Source: Paraburkholderia eburnea
GTDB taxonomy: Bacteria; Pseudomonadota; Gammaproteobacteria; Burkholderiales; Burkholderiaceae
Assembly: GCF_002917095.1 (NCBI RefSeq)
Contig: NZ_PQGA01000013.1
Coordinates: 62,001-126,000, forward strand
DNA length: 64,000 nt
Direction of reading: 5' to 3'
How positions within the stretch are numbered: the first letter of the stretch is position 1; every line of letters begins with the position of its first letter. The translations under genes and the position numbers were made by a program. Positions 50,997 through 60,107 of the stretch are shown here, piece by piece. Under the pieces are notes generated by a model. That model saw only the letters and a program-made list of their open reading frames with translations. It was not told the DNA's origin and did no database searches.

Positions 50997-52238
50997 TTAT
51001 GCCGCCAGTTTGAGCGCCTGCGTGAAGTCCGCAATCAGATCGTCGATATCTTCGATGCCTGCGGAAAGGCGCAGCATGCCGTCGGAAATGCCCATCGCCT
51101 TGCGCGTTTCGGCGCCTGCTTCGTAGAAGATTGTCGGCGCAACAGGAATGATGAGCGTGCGCGTGTCGCCAAGGCCCGTCGCCTTGATCGGCAATTGCAG
51201 TGCGTTGACGACGTCGATCATGCGCTCCGTGTTGAGCAGTTCGAACGACAGCAGCCAGGACGCGCCCTTGAAGAGCTTTTGTGCGACTTCGTATTGCGGA
51301 TGGCTCTTCAAGCCAGGATAAAACACCTTGCCGATTGCCTCATGCCCTTCGAGAAACTGCGCAAGGGCCAGCGCATTGTCGCTGCTCTGCTTGACGCGCA
51401 GCGCGAGCGTTTCCGCGCCGAGAGCAATCGAATGCGCCTGCTCGGACGACAGCGCCGCGCCCATGTCGCGCAGCCCCTTCTTGCGGATTTGCAGCAGACC
51501 CTGCTCTTTCGCGGCCGAACGGCGGTAGTCGTCGGCGATGTTCGGGTACGCGCTCCAGTCGAACAGGCCGGTGTCGGTGACAGCGCCGCCGAGCGCCGCG
51601 CCGTGGCCCGCGACCGTCTTGGTCAGCGAGTTGATGACGAGGCTCGCGCCCACCGCCTTCGGCTTGAACAGCGCGGCGGAGGTGATGGTGTTATCGACGA
51701 CATAGGCGAGGCCGTGTTCGCGGCATACGTCGCCAATGCCTTGCAGATCAGGAATCTGCGTGCCTGGATTAGCAATGGTCTCGACGAACACCATGCGCGT
51801 ATTCGGGCGAATGGCGTTCTTCACCTCCTCGACATTGCCGGCGTCGACCGTCGTGACTTCGACGCCGAGCGTGCGCAGCGTGCCGAACAGGCTGTTGGTG
51901 TTGCCGAACACGTAACGGCTCGACACGAGATGATCGCCCGCGCGCAGAAGCGTGAGAAAGGTCGCCGTGATCGCAGCCATGCCCGTGCTGAAGCAGATCG
52001 AGCCGACGCCTTCTTCCAGGCTCGTGATCTTGCGCTCGAGCGCGGCCGTCGTGGGTGTGCCCTGGCGCGCGTAGTTGAAGCCGCCTTTTTTCGTGCCCTG
52101 GAACACGCCGATCAGGTCCTCGACGCGTTCGAAACCATATTGCACCGAGGTATGAATCGGCTGGCGCACGCCGCCGTGCTCGCTGCCCGAAATCCTGTCG
52201 CCGTGAACGATGCTGGTGGTGAAACCTTGCTTGCTCAT
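50997..52238 (-). CDS. Cystathionine gamma-synthase/O-acetylhomoserine sulfhydrylase-family PLP enzyme
   Basis: A 413-residue enzyme of the Cys/Met metabolism PLP family. The PLP lysine is in SLTKTVAGHGAAL near residue 208; the phosphate-binding SICFSTGMAAITATF lies near residue 80 and YARQGTPTTAALE near residue 55. Family members make or break C-S bonds (homocysteine or methionine synthesis, or methionine gamma-lyase). In a sulfur-acquisition region, use of sulfide with an O-acylated homoserine is plausible, but the exact reaction cannot be set from sequence. Met/Cys content is normal. The 287-bp gap upstream shows no riboswitch that I recognise. Confidence 0.86.
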   Translation of the reverse strand: MSKQGFTTSIVHGDRISGSEHGGVRQPIHTSVQYGFERVEDLIGVFQGTKKGGFNYARQGTPTTAALERKITSLEEGVGSICFSTGMAAITATFLTLLRAGDHLVSSRYVFGNTNSLFGTLRTLGVEVTTVDAGNVEEVKNAIRPNTRMVFVETIANPGTQIPDLQGIGDVCREHGLAYVVDNTITSAALFKPKAVGASLVINSLTKTVAGHGAALGGAVTDTGLFDWSAYPNIADDYRRSAAKEQGLLQIRKKGLRDMGAALSSEQAHSIALGAETLALRVKQSSDNALALAQFLEGHEAIGKVFYPGLKSHPQYEVAQKLFKGASWLLSFELLNTERMIDVVNALQLPIKATGLGDTRTLIIPVAPTIFYEAGAETRKAMGISDGMLRLSAGIEDIDDLIADFTQALKLAA

Positions 52239-52525
52239 TCCTTCTCCGCTCTTCTAGTCCGCATTTCAAATCCGGATTTTAAATCGATTCCCGGTTGCCG
52301 ATTATCGCCTGTAAGCCGTGGTCCGCGAAGTCTTTACAGGCGCATTGCGCGCGATTTTTCCTTCAAATTGCAACTAACCGCCAGTCGCCACCAACCCACT
52401 CAAACCACGCAATCCTTGCCAGGATCGTGTGGCAAGGCCTGGTTTTACAAGCTATGCACTAGAGTGACCTGGCCACCGGCTTCAACATATTGCGCGTCCA
52501 GGCGGCGCCGATACACCCGCCAGGA

Positions 52526-53926
52526 TTAACGCTGCGGCGTGCGCTCGATCCGCATTGGCAGCCACAGCGTAGCAGCGAGGCATAAGGCGTGCAGCAGCGC
52601 GAGCACGACAAATGCAGCCTCAAAGTGATGCACCTGTACGCCCGACGCATGGCCTGGCGTCATGACGAGCGACATCGATATCAGCGTCGTCGCGAAAGGA
52701 CCGCCGATGCGTTGCGCGATATTGAGCGCGGTATTGGCGACAGGCATACGCGTTTTCGGCAGCGATGCGTAGGCCGCCGCTATCGACGGCACGCTGATGG
52801 TGCCTTGTCCCAGGCCGGCAAGAAAGAGGCTTGCCACGGCCCACGCGGACGAATAGCCGTTGAACGCCATCCACACGAACGCAAGCGTGCCGAGCAGCGC
52901 CAGCAGTGCGCCGCCTGCCGCAACTGCACGGCAGCCGAATCGGTCGGTCAAAATGCCAAGGATTGCGAACGAAATCATCATGCCGATCCCGATGATCGCA
53001 ACGAGGCCGCCCGCGTGTGACGCGGAAAGCTCGCATCCTGCGATCAGAAAGAGCGGCACGGCAAGCTGGCGGCCGAACATGATGCCATTGGCGAAAAACT
53101 GCACGAGGGCGGCGACGCGGAAAGTGCGTCCCTGAAAGATCCGAACGTCGATCAGCGCGGCTTCGCCCTTGCTCCTTGCGTAGAGCACGAAAGCAACAAG
53201 TAGCGCGAAGCCTGCGCATAGGCACAGGAGACTGCCTTGCAAGCCATAGATCAACGCGACAAGACCCGGCGAAACCAGCGCGAAACCGGCGAAATCGAAC
53301 GGGCGCGGCTGCGCTGCCACCGTATCGCGCGGTAACATCCGCGCCGCGAGCGCCACACCCAGCACACCGATGGGCACGTTGACGAAAAAGAGCCACGACC
53401 ACGATGCGTGCGCGAGTATCGCCCCGGCCAGCACTGGCCCGGCAATGGGGCCGAGCAGGATGGGCAGCGTCGTATAGCCCATCACGCGCTGCATGTTCTG
53501 TCCGCCAACGCGCCCGATCATCATCTGCGCCATGGGCGCCAGCACGCCCGCGACGAGCCCTTGCAAGAGGCGCGCGCCGATCAGCGCGGCAACGCCGTGG
53601 GCCGCGCCGCAGAGCATCGAGGCAAACGTGAACGCGGCGAAGCAGAACAGATAGAGACGCTTTGCGCCCACGTGGTCCACGAGCCAGCCGTTGAGCGGCA
53701 GCATCAACGCCATCGCGAGCAGATAGCCGCTCACGATCCATTGCGTCGCCGCGAGGGGCGCGCCGAGTGTATGGCCGATGCTCGACAGCGAAACATTCAC
53801 GAGCGTCGAATCCATCTGAGCCATGAATGAGCCGATCGAAACAACAAGGGCGACTTGCCAGACACGCGGATCGATGCGCGAATGCGTCAGTGCGGCTTCG
53901 GGCTTGTGCGTAGGCGTGCCGGTCAT
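52526..53926 (-). CDS. DHA2-type MFS multidrug transporter (EmrB/QacA)
   Basis: A 466-residue inner-membrane protein with 13-14 hydrophobic helices, fitting the drug:H+ antiporter-2 family. GSFMAQMDSTLVNVSLSSIG near residue 33 contains the family's D-x-T-x-V-N-V signature, and motif A-like WLVDHVGAKRLYLF follows near residue 80. It probably exports a toxic organic compound; no EmrA-type partner is adjacent. Met and Cys are frequent, so it looks unrelated to the sulfur regulon around it. It diverges from sfnB across 152 bp. Confidence 0.87.
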   Translation of the reverse strand: MTGTPTHKPEAALTHSRIDPRVWQVALVVSIGSFMAQMDSTLVNVSLSSIGHTLGAPLAATQWIVSGYLLAMALMLPLNGWLVDHVGAKRLYLFCFAAFTFASMLCGAAHGVAALIGARLLQGLVAGVLAPMAQMMIGRVGGQNMQRVMGYTTLPILLGPIAGPVLAGAILAHASWSWLFFVNVPIGVLGVALAARMLPRDTVAAQPRPFDFAGFALVSPGLVALIYGLQGSLLCLCAGFALLVAFVLYARSKGEAALIDVRIFQGRTFRVAALVQFFANGIMFGRQLAVPLFLIAGCELSASHAGGLVAIIGIGMMISFAILGILTDRFGCRAVAAGGALLALLGTLAFVWMAFNGYSSAWAVASLFLAGLGQGTISVPSIAAAYASLPKTRMPVANTALNIAQRIGGPFATTLISMSLVMTPGHASGVQVHHFEAAFVVLALLHALCLAATLWLPMRIERTPQR

Positions 53927-53996
53927 TTCCCGCTTGTGCTCTCGTGGGCTTCTGTAGAAACACGAATATTACCGCCGCAACGTGCCACGCCATGGA

Positions 53997-54048
53997 ATAT
54001 CGATCTGCCAATCGCTCGTTTGGCGGGCGTCGCGTTCGTTGCTAGATT
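53997..54048 (+). promoter_or_regulatory. sfnB promoter with sulfur-type box (site D)
   Basis: ATATCG begins at 53997, the 11-bp centre ATCTGCCAATC matches site B at 9 of 11 positions, TTGGCG lies at 54020-54025, and TAGATT begins at 54043, again exactly 46 bases after the box start. The CGTTAT half-site is degenerate here (GCTCGT). Transcription would begin near 54055, 24 bp before sfnB. Confidence 0.6.
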
Positions 54049-54078
54049 GTCCGCACCTACACTAGTGCGGAGAAAATC

Positions 54079-55296
54079 ATGGCAGAGACCGGAGAGCAGG
54101 GCCAGCGCGCGAACGTGCGCGTGATCGCCGACGATGACGAAGCGATCGCCGTCGCGCGCGAACTCGCCGCGCGTCTTGCCGAGGGCGCCGCCGAGCGCGA
54201 TCGTGAACGGCGGCTGCCGCGCGAGGAGATCGAATGGTTCTCGCAATCGGGCCTGTGGGGCATCACGGTACCGAAGGCCTACGGCGGCGCGGGCGTGTCG
54301 TTCGTCACGCTCACCGAAGTCGTCAAGCTGATTTCTGCCGCCGATTCGTCGATTGGGCAATTGCCGCAGAATCATTTTGGTCTGGTCGACGTGATTACGC
54401 TTACGGGCACCGAGGAACAGAAGCGCTATTTCTTCGCAGAAGTGCTGGCGGGCAAGCGCTTTGGCAATGGGTTCTCCGAAAAGGGCACAAAAAACGTGCT
54501 CGATCTGAAAACGCGCGTGCGCCGCGATGGCGACGACTATGTCGTGGACGGCACCAAGTTCTATTCGACGGGTGCACTGTTCGCGCATTTCGTTCCGGTG
54601 CTCGGACTCGATGACGAGCGGCGCGGCTGGCTCGCCTATATTCCGCAGGGCACGGCTGGGCTGACGATTACCGATGACTGGTCGGGCTTCGGCCAGCGCA
54701 CCACGGCGAGCGGCACGGTCACGCTGGAGAATGTGCGCGTGAGCGCATCGCATGTGCTGCCCGCGTATCGCGTCTCCGATCAGCCGACGCTCAACGGCCC
54801 GGTTTCGCAGATCATTCAGGCGGCCATCGACGCGGGGATCGCGAAGGCGGCTATTGACGATACGCTCGCTTTCGTGCGCGAGCGCGCGCGGCCTTGGGTC
54901 GATAGCGGCGTCGAGCGCGCGAGCGAAGATCCGTTGACGGTGCGCGAGATTGGCCGCCTCTATATCCAGTTGCACGCGGCTGAGGCCTTGCTTGAACGCT
55001 CGGCGAAGGTGCTTGACGAAATCGCCGCACAGGACGCGGTGAGCGAAGACGATGTCGCGCGCGCGTCGGTGGCCGTGGGCGAGGCCAAGGTGCTGACCAC
55101 CGAAGCGGCGCTGCTGGCAGGGGAAAAACTCTTCGAGCTGGCGGGTACGCAATCGACGCTTGCCGCGCACAATCTCGACCGCCACTGGCGTAACGCGCGC
55201 ACGCATACGCTGCATGATCCGGTGCGCTGGAAGTATCACCTCGTCGGCAATTACTATCTGAATGGCGCCAAGCCTGCGCGCCACGCGTGGAACTGA
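54079..55296 (+). CDS. sfnB: SfnB-family sulfur-acquisition oxidoreductase
   Basis: A 405-residue acyl-CoA-dehydrogenase-fold flavoprotein of the SfnB/DszC group. IEWFSQSGLWGITVPKAYGG near residue 52, DGTKFYSTGALFAHFVPVLG near 157 and LDRHWRNARTHTLHDPVRWK near 370 are characteristic; the last is shared with the monooxygenase at 61532. Members use reduced flavin to act on dimethyl sulfone or related organosulfur compounds. The protein has no Cys and no Met beyond the initiator. It follows site D, and a strong terminator ends the unit. Exact substrate unknown. Confidence 0.9.
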   Translation: MAETGEQGQRANVRVIADDDEAIAVARELAARLAEGAAERDRERRLPREEIEWFSQSGLWGITVPKAYGGAGVSFVTLTEVVKLISAADSSIGQLPQNHFGLVDVITLTGTEEQKRYFFAEVLAGKRFGNGFSEKGTKNVLDLKTRVRRDGDDYVVDGTKFYSTGALFAHFVPVLGLDDERRGWLAYIPQGTAGLTITDDWSGFGQRTTASGTVTLENVRVSASHVLPAYRVSDQPTLNGPVSQIIQAAIDAGIAKAAIDDTLAFVRERARPWVDSGVERASEDPLTVREIGRLYIQLHAAEALLERSAKVLDEIAAQDAVSEDDVARASVAVGEAKVLTTEAALLAGEKLFELAGTQSTLAAHNLDRHWRNARTHTLHDPVRWKYHLVGNYYLNGAKPARHAWN

Positions 55297-55322
55297 GCCG
55301 GTTTTAAAGAGCGGTTAAACGC

Positions 55323-55361
55323 AAAAGCGGGACGGGTGTTTAAAACACCCGTCCCGCTTTT
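55323..55361. terminator. Bidirectional terminator between sfnB and sbp
   Basis: AAAAGCGGGACGGGTGTTT (55323-55341) pairs perfectly with AAACACCCGTCCCGCTTTT (55343-55361). A-runs and T-runs flank both sides, so it can stop sfnB and the converging sbp gene. Confidence 0.95.
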
Positions 55362-55379
55362 TAAATGCTTCACGCAGCG

Positions 55380-56399
55380 TTACTTGCGATCCGCGTAAAT
55401 CTGGTCGAATGTGCCGCCGTCGGCGAAATGCGCAGCCTGCGCCTTTTGCCAGCTACCGAACACCTGTTCCACCGTGAAGGTCTTGAGCGGCTTGAACTCG
55501 TCGGCGTGTTTCGCGAGCACGGCCTTGTCGCGCGGACGCAGATGATGCTGCGCGATGATTTCCTGCGCCGCCGGCGTGTACAGATATGTGAGGTAGGCCT
55601 GCGCTTCCTTGCGCGTGCCGCGCTTGTCGACGACCTTGTCTACGACAGCGACGGGCGGCTCGGCCAGCAGGCTCACGGACGGATAGACTGCTTCGAAGTC
55701 CTTGGCATTCGCGCCTGTTTCAATCAGGCCCACCTCGTTTTCGAAAGTAACGAGCACGTCGCCGATGTCGCGCTGCGTGAACGTGGTGGTGGCACCGCGT
55801 CCGCCTGCATCCAGGACCGGTACGTTCTTGAGCAGCGCGCGCTCGAAATCGAGCGCCTGTGCGTCGCTCGCGCCCTGCAGCTTGCGATAGCCCCAGGCGG
55901 CCAGATACGCATAACGGCCATTGCCCGAGGTCTTCGGATTGGCGATCACGACTTGCACACCGGCCCTGGTCAGATCGTCCCAGTCCTTGATGTGCTTCGG
56001 ATTGCCCTTGCGCACGAGAAACACCATGGTGGTGGTGTAGGGCGCGCTCGCGTCGGGCAGGCGCGAGCGCCAGTCGGCGGGCACGAGCTGGCCGCGTTCG
56101 GCGAGCAGGTCGATATCGTTGGGCTGGTTCATGGTGACGACGTCGGCCTGCAGACCTTGCAGGACCGAGAGCGCCTGCGCGCTCGACGCGCCATGCGACT
56201 GGCGGATCGTTACGGTTTCGCCGCTCTTTTGCTTGTAGTCGGCGATGAAGCTCGCGTCGATGTCCTTATAGAGTTCGCGCGTGACGTCGTACGAAACGTT
56301 GAGCAGCGAGACATCAGCGTGCGCAAGCGGCGCGGCAAATGCAGCGCCGGCAACGATGCCCGCGCCAATAACGCGCACGGCGCGCCCAATTCCTGTCAT
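55380..56399 (-). CDS. sbp: Sulfate-binding periplasmic protein
   Basis: A 339-residue solute-binding protein with a signal peptide (cleavage near AHA-DV, residue 28). LLNVSYDVTRELYKDIDASF, QSHGASSAQALSVLQGLQAD and TTTFTQRDIGDVLVTFENEV are hallmark sulfate/thiosulfate-binding segments (Sbp/CysP). It delivers sulfate to CysTWA, which is not in the window. It has two internal Met and no Cys, well below normal. It stands alone, ending at the shared terminator. Site B lies about 180-220 bp upstream but points the other way. Confidence 0.94.
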   Translation of the reverse strand: MTGIGRAVRVIGAGIVAGAAFAAPLAHADVSLLNVSYDVTRELYKDIDASFIADYKQKSGETVTIRQSHGASSAQALSVLQGLQADVVTMNQPNDIDLLAERGQLVPADWRSRLPDASAPYTTTMVFLVRKGNPKHIKDWDDLTRAGVQVVIANPKTSGNGRYAYLAAWGYRKLQGASDAQALDFERALLKNVPVLDAGGRGATTTFTQRDIGDVLVTFENEVGLIETGANAKDFEAVYPSVSLLAEPPVAVVDKVVDKRGTRKEAQAYLTYLYTPAAQEIIAQHHLRPRDKAVLAKHADEFKPLKTFTVEQVFGSWQKAQAAHFADGGTFDQIYADRK

Positions 56400-56577
56400 G
56401 GTGATCCCCGGGTTGTCTGTTAGATGGGTCTGTTAGATGAGCCGGCAGCAAGGCCGCGCAGGCGATCCATTCTATAGGCCGAGGGCGCGGGCTTTATATC
56501 AATCCCTGCATTGCTTTCCCGAATGGAAGATAAGAGCGCGGCAAGCCTCGTGCGGTGGGCACTCGCGTGTGCCCGTT

Positions 56578-56629
56578 ATATCGATCTGCCGATTCGTTAT
56601 TGGAGCCTCGCGCGCCGCCTTTTTATACT
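56578..56629 (+). promoter_or_regulatory. Sulfur-type box and promoter pointing away from sbp (site B)
   Basis: ATATCG (56578-56583), an 11-bp centre, CGTTAT (56595-56600), TTGGAG (56600-56605) and TATACT (56624-56629) repeat the groES layout base for base in spacing. It points to the plus strand, where the next 900 bp are antisense to a minus-strand gene. The box is near-symmetrical and might also activate sbp, but I see no correctly placed -10 on that side. Confidence 0.6.
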
Positions 56630-56659
56630 GCGCCGAGGACGCTTCACGGGCCGCGTCAT

Positions 56660-57484
56660 TTACGCGAGTTCAGGGTAGCCGAGCGCGCGGGCCTCGTCGG
56701 CGTATTGTTCGATGCGCGCGTAGTCTGCCGCCGCGAGGCGCACGAAGCCGCGCAGGCGCAGCGTCCGGGCGCGTTGCGCATCGGCGGCGCAGGCAGCGTC
56801 GAGCGCATCGCGCAGCAACGCAGCGTGTTGCTCCGGCACCGTGCGCGAGGCGATGAAAGGCAGTCCCGGCGCAGCGGCGCTCACGCCGATCGTGCGAATG
56901 TCGTCCAGCAACTCCGGCAGCGCATCGCGCACGTAGGCCAGCGTCACGCAATCGATGGCCGCTACCTCCGCTTCGCCCGCGCCTAGCGCGCGCAACGCGT
57001 TGAGATGCGAGCCGACCCACTCAATCGACGAGAAGAAGCGCCCGTCATGCGCATGGGGCGCGACGGCGTGGCGCAGGGCGTTCATGCCGCTGTGCGAATC
57101 GGGGCCGTTACAGGCGGCGCGCAGGCCCCGGCAGGCCGCGAGCGATACCGCGCCGGCATCCCACGCGCGTGCCGAGACGACGAGCACGCTGCGATAGAAA
57201 GCGCCTTCGCAGCCTTCGACGTCGAAGGCGGGCGTGGCGAGCAGATGGACGGCATTCGCGACGCCCAACATGCGATAGGGAAAGCCACATGTCTGCGAGA
57301 GCAGCAGATCGGGGCGACGCCAGAGCGTGAGCAGGTCGTGGGGGAACGCAGCAGGGAGGTCCACCTCGCGCGGGCCGCCTGCCTGCGCAAAGGCATCGAG
57401 CGTATCGCGCAGCAGCGCGCGCCACAGCGCGTCGTGCTGCGGGGTGACGTTATACATCGGCAGGGCGGCGATCCAGTGGCTCAT
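56660..57484 (-). CDS. PhnD/SsuA-like substrate-binding-fold protein without signal peptide
   Basis: A 274-residue protein of the phosphonate/sulfonate-binding (PhnD/SsuA/transferrin) fold: ALPMYNVTPQHDALWRALL at the start, LLLSQTCGFPYRMLG near residue 80 and AACNGPDSHSGMNALRHAV near residue 123. No signal peptide can be seen, so unlike transport receptors it would stay in the cytoplasm unless the true start is missed. No ABC transporter is adjacent. Met and Cys content is ordinary. Function unknown; it is divergent from a desaturase gene 67 bp away. Confidence 0.77.
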   Translation of the reverse strand: MSHWIAALPMYNVTPQHDALWRALLRDTLDAFAQAGGPREVDLPAAFPHDLLTLWRRPDLLLSQTCGFPYRMLGVANAVHLLATPAFDVEGCEGAFYRSVLVVSARAWDAGAVSLAACRGLRAACNGPDSHSGMNALRHAVAPHAHDGRFFSSIEWVGSHLNALRALGAGEAEVAAIDCVTLAYVRDALPELLDDIRTIGVSAAAPGLPFIASRTVPEQHAALLRDALDAACAADAQRARTLRLRGFVRLAAADYARIEQYADEARALGYPELA

Positions 57485-57551
57485 CGTGACAGTTTAGATA
57501 AATGTGGGCAATTGCGGGCCAAGGTAAGCGAACGGACCCGTGCAGGGAATC

Positions 57552-58559
57552 ATGGCTGAATATTTCGATACCGATCACGCGCGCGATGTTGCCGCGCTGC
57601 AAGCGGGCCTGGCCGCCCGCACCGAATGGCCTACGTGGCTGTTAATCGCCGCTGTGTATGGCGGCTGGGTGTGCACTGTATGGCTGTTGCACCGCCATTT
57701 GCTTTCGCTGGCGGGCGCGACGCCGCTCTTCGTGCTGCTCTGCACATGGCATATGTCGATGCAACACGAGTTGCTGCACGGTCATCCCACACGCCTGGCA
57801 TGGCTAAACAGATTATTGGGCTATCCGCCGCTCGCGATCTGGTTTCCCTACACGCTCTATCGCGACACGCATCTCGAACATCATCGCGATGAGGCGCTCA
57901 CGCTCCCCGGACTCGACCCCGAAAGCAACTACGTGCCCGCCGAACGCTGGCAGCAATGGCCGGCGTGGCGTCGCGCCTTGTGGCAGGCGCGCAAACGCTT
58001 CGTGGGACGAATGCTGGTGGGGCCGCCGATGAGCGCGGCGGCCGTGACCGCGACCGCGTGGCGCGCGCTGCGCGAGGGCGACCGCCGTTATGCGCCGATG
58101 TGGATCGCACACGGGATCAGCGTCGCCGCGCTGCTGTTCGTCCTCGACGTATGGGCTGGCGTGCCGTGGTGGTACTACCTGCTGGCCATTACCTGGCCCG
58201 CGCTGTCGATCGCGACGATCCGCTCGCTCTACGAACATCGCGCCGCGCCGGAGCCGAAGGCGCGCATCGTCATCAACGAAGCCGGCTTTGTGATGCGCCT
58301 GCTGTTCCTCAACAACAATTACCATCTTGTGCATCACGATCTGCCCGCGTTGCCCTGGTACTGCCTGCCGCGCGCCTGGCGTCTACGACGCGAGGCCTAT
58401 GCGCACAAGTGCGGCCATTTCGTGATTCGCGGCGGCTATGGCGAACTGCTGCGCCGGTTTGCATGGCGCGCGACCGACGCGGTCGTGCACCCGTTCGATG
58501 CTGCGAACGAAGTGCACGGCGCTCAAGCCGTTCAAGACGAAAATCGTATCGCGGCTTGA
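57552..58559 (+). CDS. Membrane fatty-acid desaturase family protein
   Basis: A 335-residue protein with several membrane helices and the three His boxes of the desaturase family: QHELLHGH near residue 75, HLEHH near residue 107 and HLVHH near residue 258, which bind a di-iron centre. ATG 57552 is chosen with AGGGA upstream; GTG 57540 is an alternative. It could introduce a double bond or hydroxylate a lipid or other hydrophobic substrate. It ends 4 bp from the converging permease gene. Its link with the PhnD-like gene is only positional. Confidence 0.86.
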   Translation: MAEYFDTDHARDVAALQAGLAARTEWPTWLLIAAVYGGWVCTVWLLHRHLLSLAGATPLFVLLCTWHMSMQHELLHGHPTRLAWLNRLLGYPPLAIWFPYTLYRDTHLEHHRDEALTLPGLDPESNYVPAERWQQWPAWRRALWQARKRFVGRMLVGPPMSAAAVTATAWRALREGDRRYAPMWIAHGISVAALLFVLDVWAGVPWWYYLLAITWPALSIATIRSLYEHRAAPEPKARIVINEAGFVMRLLFLNNNYHLVHHDLPALPWYCLPRAWRLRREAYAHKCGHFVIRGGYGELLRRFAWRATDAVVHPFDAANEVHGAQAVQDENRIAA

Positions 58560-58563
58560 CGCA

Positions 58564-60039
58564 TTACGTTGCCGAAGCGGGCAGCGCCACCGGCTGTGCT
58601 TCGAGGTCTTGCGGCGCGCCTTCTTCGGCGAGTTCGGCCTCGATATCGTGCAGACGATGCGGCGCCAGGATGCGCAGCGCGACGAACCATGCGAAGCCGG
58701 CGGCCAGCAGCGCCGCGAATACGTAGGGCAGCACGGCATAGGCACCCGGCGCAGCGGGATAAATGCTGCCGACGAACGGAATGGCGATGAGCACGACCGC
58801 AATCACGCTGATCGCGATATGCAGGGGCTTGAGTTCACCGCGGCGGCGCAGGAAAACCGGCGCGGCAATCGCGACGATCACATAGGTCAGCAGAAAGCCG
58901 AACGTGGCGATCGTGCTCAGATAACCGTAAGCATCGAACAGCGACGTGCCGCGCAACTGAAACACCACGCCAACCACAAGCGAAAGCAGTGCGATCAGCG
59001 TCACGGCCACATGAGGCGTGGCGTTGCCCGCGTGCGCGCGGCCCGTTGCCGAGTGCAGCAGCCCTTGACGCGCGAAGGTGTAAAGCAGCCGCGCGGCGGC
59101 GTTGATCGAAGAGAAGAACGCCGCGAAGAAGCTCAGCGCCACGCCCGCGTCGATCAGTACGCCGAGCGCGCCCAGATGGATGCCGTGCGCCACGGCCGAG
59201 AGCGGCGCGTTAGCCTGGTCGAGCGGCGTGGCCGCGCCTTGAAACAATGCGACGAGCCCATACGAAGCGGCGAGAAAGAGCGCTGCCGGCCCAAGAATAC
59301 TGACGATCACGGCGCGCGGAATCAGGCGGAACGGTTCGCGCGCCTCGACGCCCAATGCGGTGACGCTCTCGAAGCCCGTGAAGCTGAAGAAGGCGAGCAC
59401 CATGCCCAGGCGCAACTGGTCGGGCTTGACGGCGGCGAGCGAAAGCTGCTGCGGATCGACCCAACGATGATGCAGGAACAGCGCCGCGCCGATCACGAAC
59501 AGGATCAGCACGACGGTGCTCAACTCGATCCAGAGCGTCGTGCGCGTGGACAGACGGATATCGCGCCAGGTGATGAACCACGCGCCGATCGTGACGGCCA
59601 CGGTGATGGCAATCGACGCGACGAGACCCGTGCCCGCTGCGCCGACGCCGACGTCCTTGAACAGTACGACGACTTCGTTGACGGTGCCCTGCAGGATACC
59701 TGCCGCGCCGATGCCATAGGCAATCAGCAGCGACCAGCCCGCAATCACGCCCCAGATCGGGCCGAGTCCGCGTGCTGCATAGGTGTAGAGCGCGCCGGGC
59801 GAAGCGGTGCGTTTGGCGAATTGCGTGATGCTCCATGAGGCAAACAGCAGGCCGATGGTGGCAAGCAGATAGGCGAGCCAGGTGCCGTTTCCGGCGGTGG
59901 CAAATACGGCGGGAATCAACAGGCCGGCGCCGCCGGCCGCGCCGACAAGGCCAATCGATTGTGCAATCAATTCGGATAGCGAAAGATAACCGCGACGCAG
60001 CGCGCCGCCGTCTCCCGCCTGGGCGGCGAGTTCGGTCAT
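58564..60039 (-). CDS. APC-family permease, probably for a sulfur compound
   Basis: A 491-residue permease of the amino acid-polyamine-organocation family with about 12 helices (SIGLVGAAGGAGLLIPAVFA near residue 28; FFSFTGFESVTALGVEAREP near 225). It is the third gene of an apparent operon behind the DszC-like and LLM monooxygenase genes (68-bp gap). It has only one internal Met and no Cys, extraordinary for a membrane protein. That, with the operon, suggests it serves sulfur acquisition, for example import of an organosulfur compound or sulfur amino acid. The family is certain and the substrate is inferred. Confidence 0.86.
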   Translation of the reverse strand: MTELAAQAGDGGALRRGYLSLSELIAQSIGLVGAAGGAGLLIPAVFATAGNGTWLAYLLATIGLLFASWSITQFAKRTASPGALYTYAARGLGPIWGVIAGWSLLIAYGIGAAGILQGTVNEVVVLFKDVGVGAAGTGLVASIAITVAVTIGAWFITWRDIRLSTRTTLWIELSTVVLILFVIGAALFLHHRWVDPQQLSLAAVKPDQLRLGMVLAFFSFTGFESVTALGVEAREPFRLIPRAVIVSILGPAALFLAASYGLVALFQGAATPLDQANAPLSAVAHGIHLGALGVLIDAGVALSFFAAFFSSINAAARLLYTFARQGLLHSATGRAHAGNATPHVAVTLIALLSLVVGVVFQLRGTSLFDAYGYLSTIATFGFLLTYVIVAIAAPVFLRRRGELKPLHIAISVIAVVLIAIPFVGSIYPAAPGAYAVLPYVFAALLAAGFAWFVALRILAPHRLHDIEAELAEEGAPQDLEAQPVALPASAT

Positions 60040-60107
60040 GATGTAGGGTCCAGAAAAATTGTGAGCAGAAGTATCCCGCGCCGGCTGAGCGGCGCGGGTG
60101 GGTACGG

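Noticed and set aside
50292..52529. Plus-strand open frame of 745 codons opposite the VOC and PLP-enzyme genes
   Set aside because: It is the longest frame in the window but is low-complexity Arg/Ala-rich and covers two clear minus-strand genes with intact active sites.
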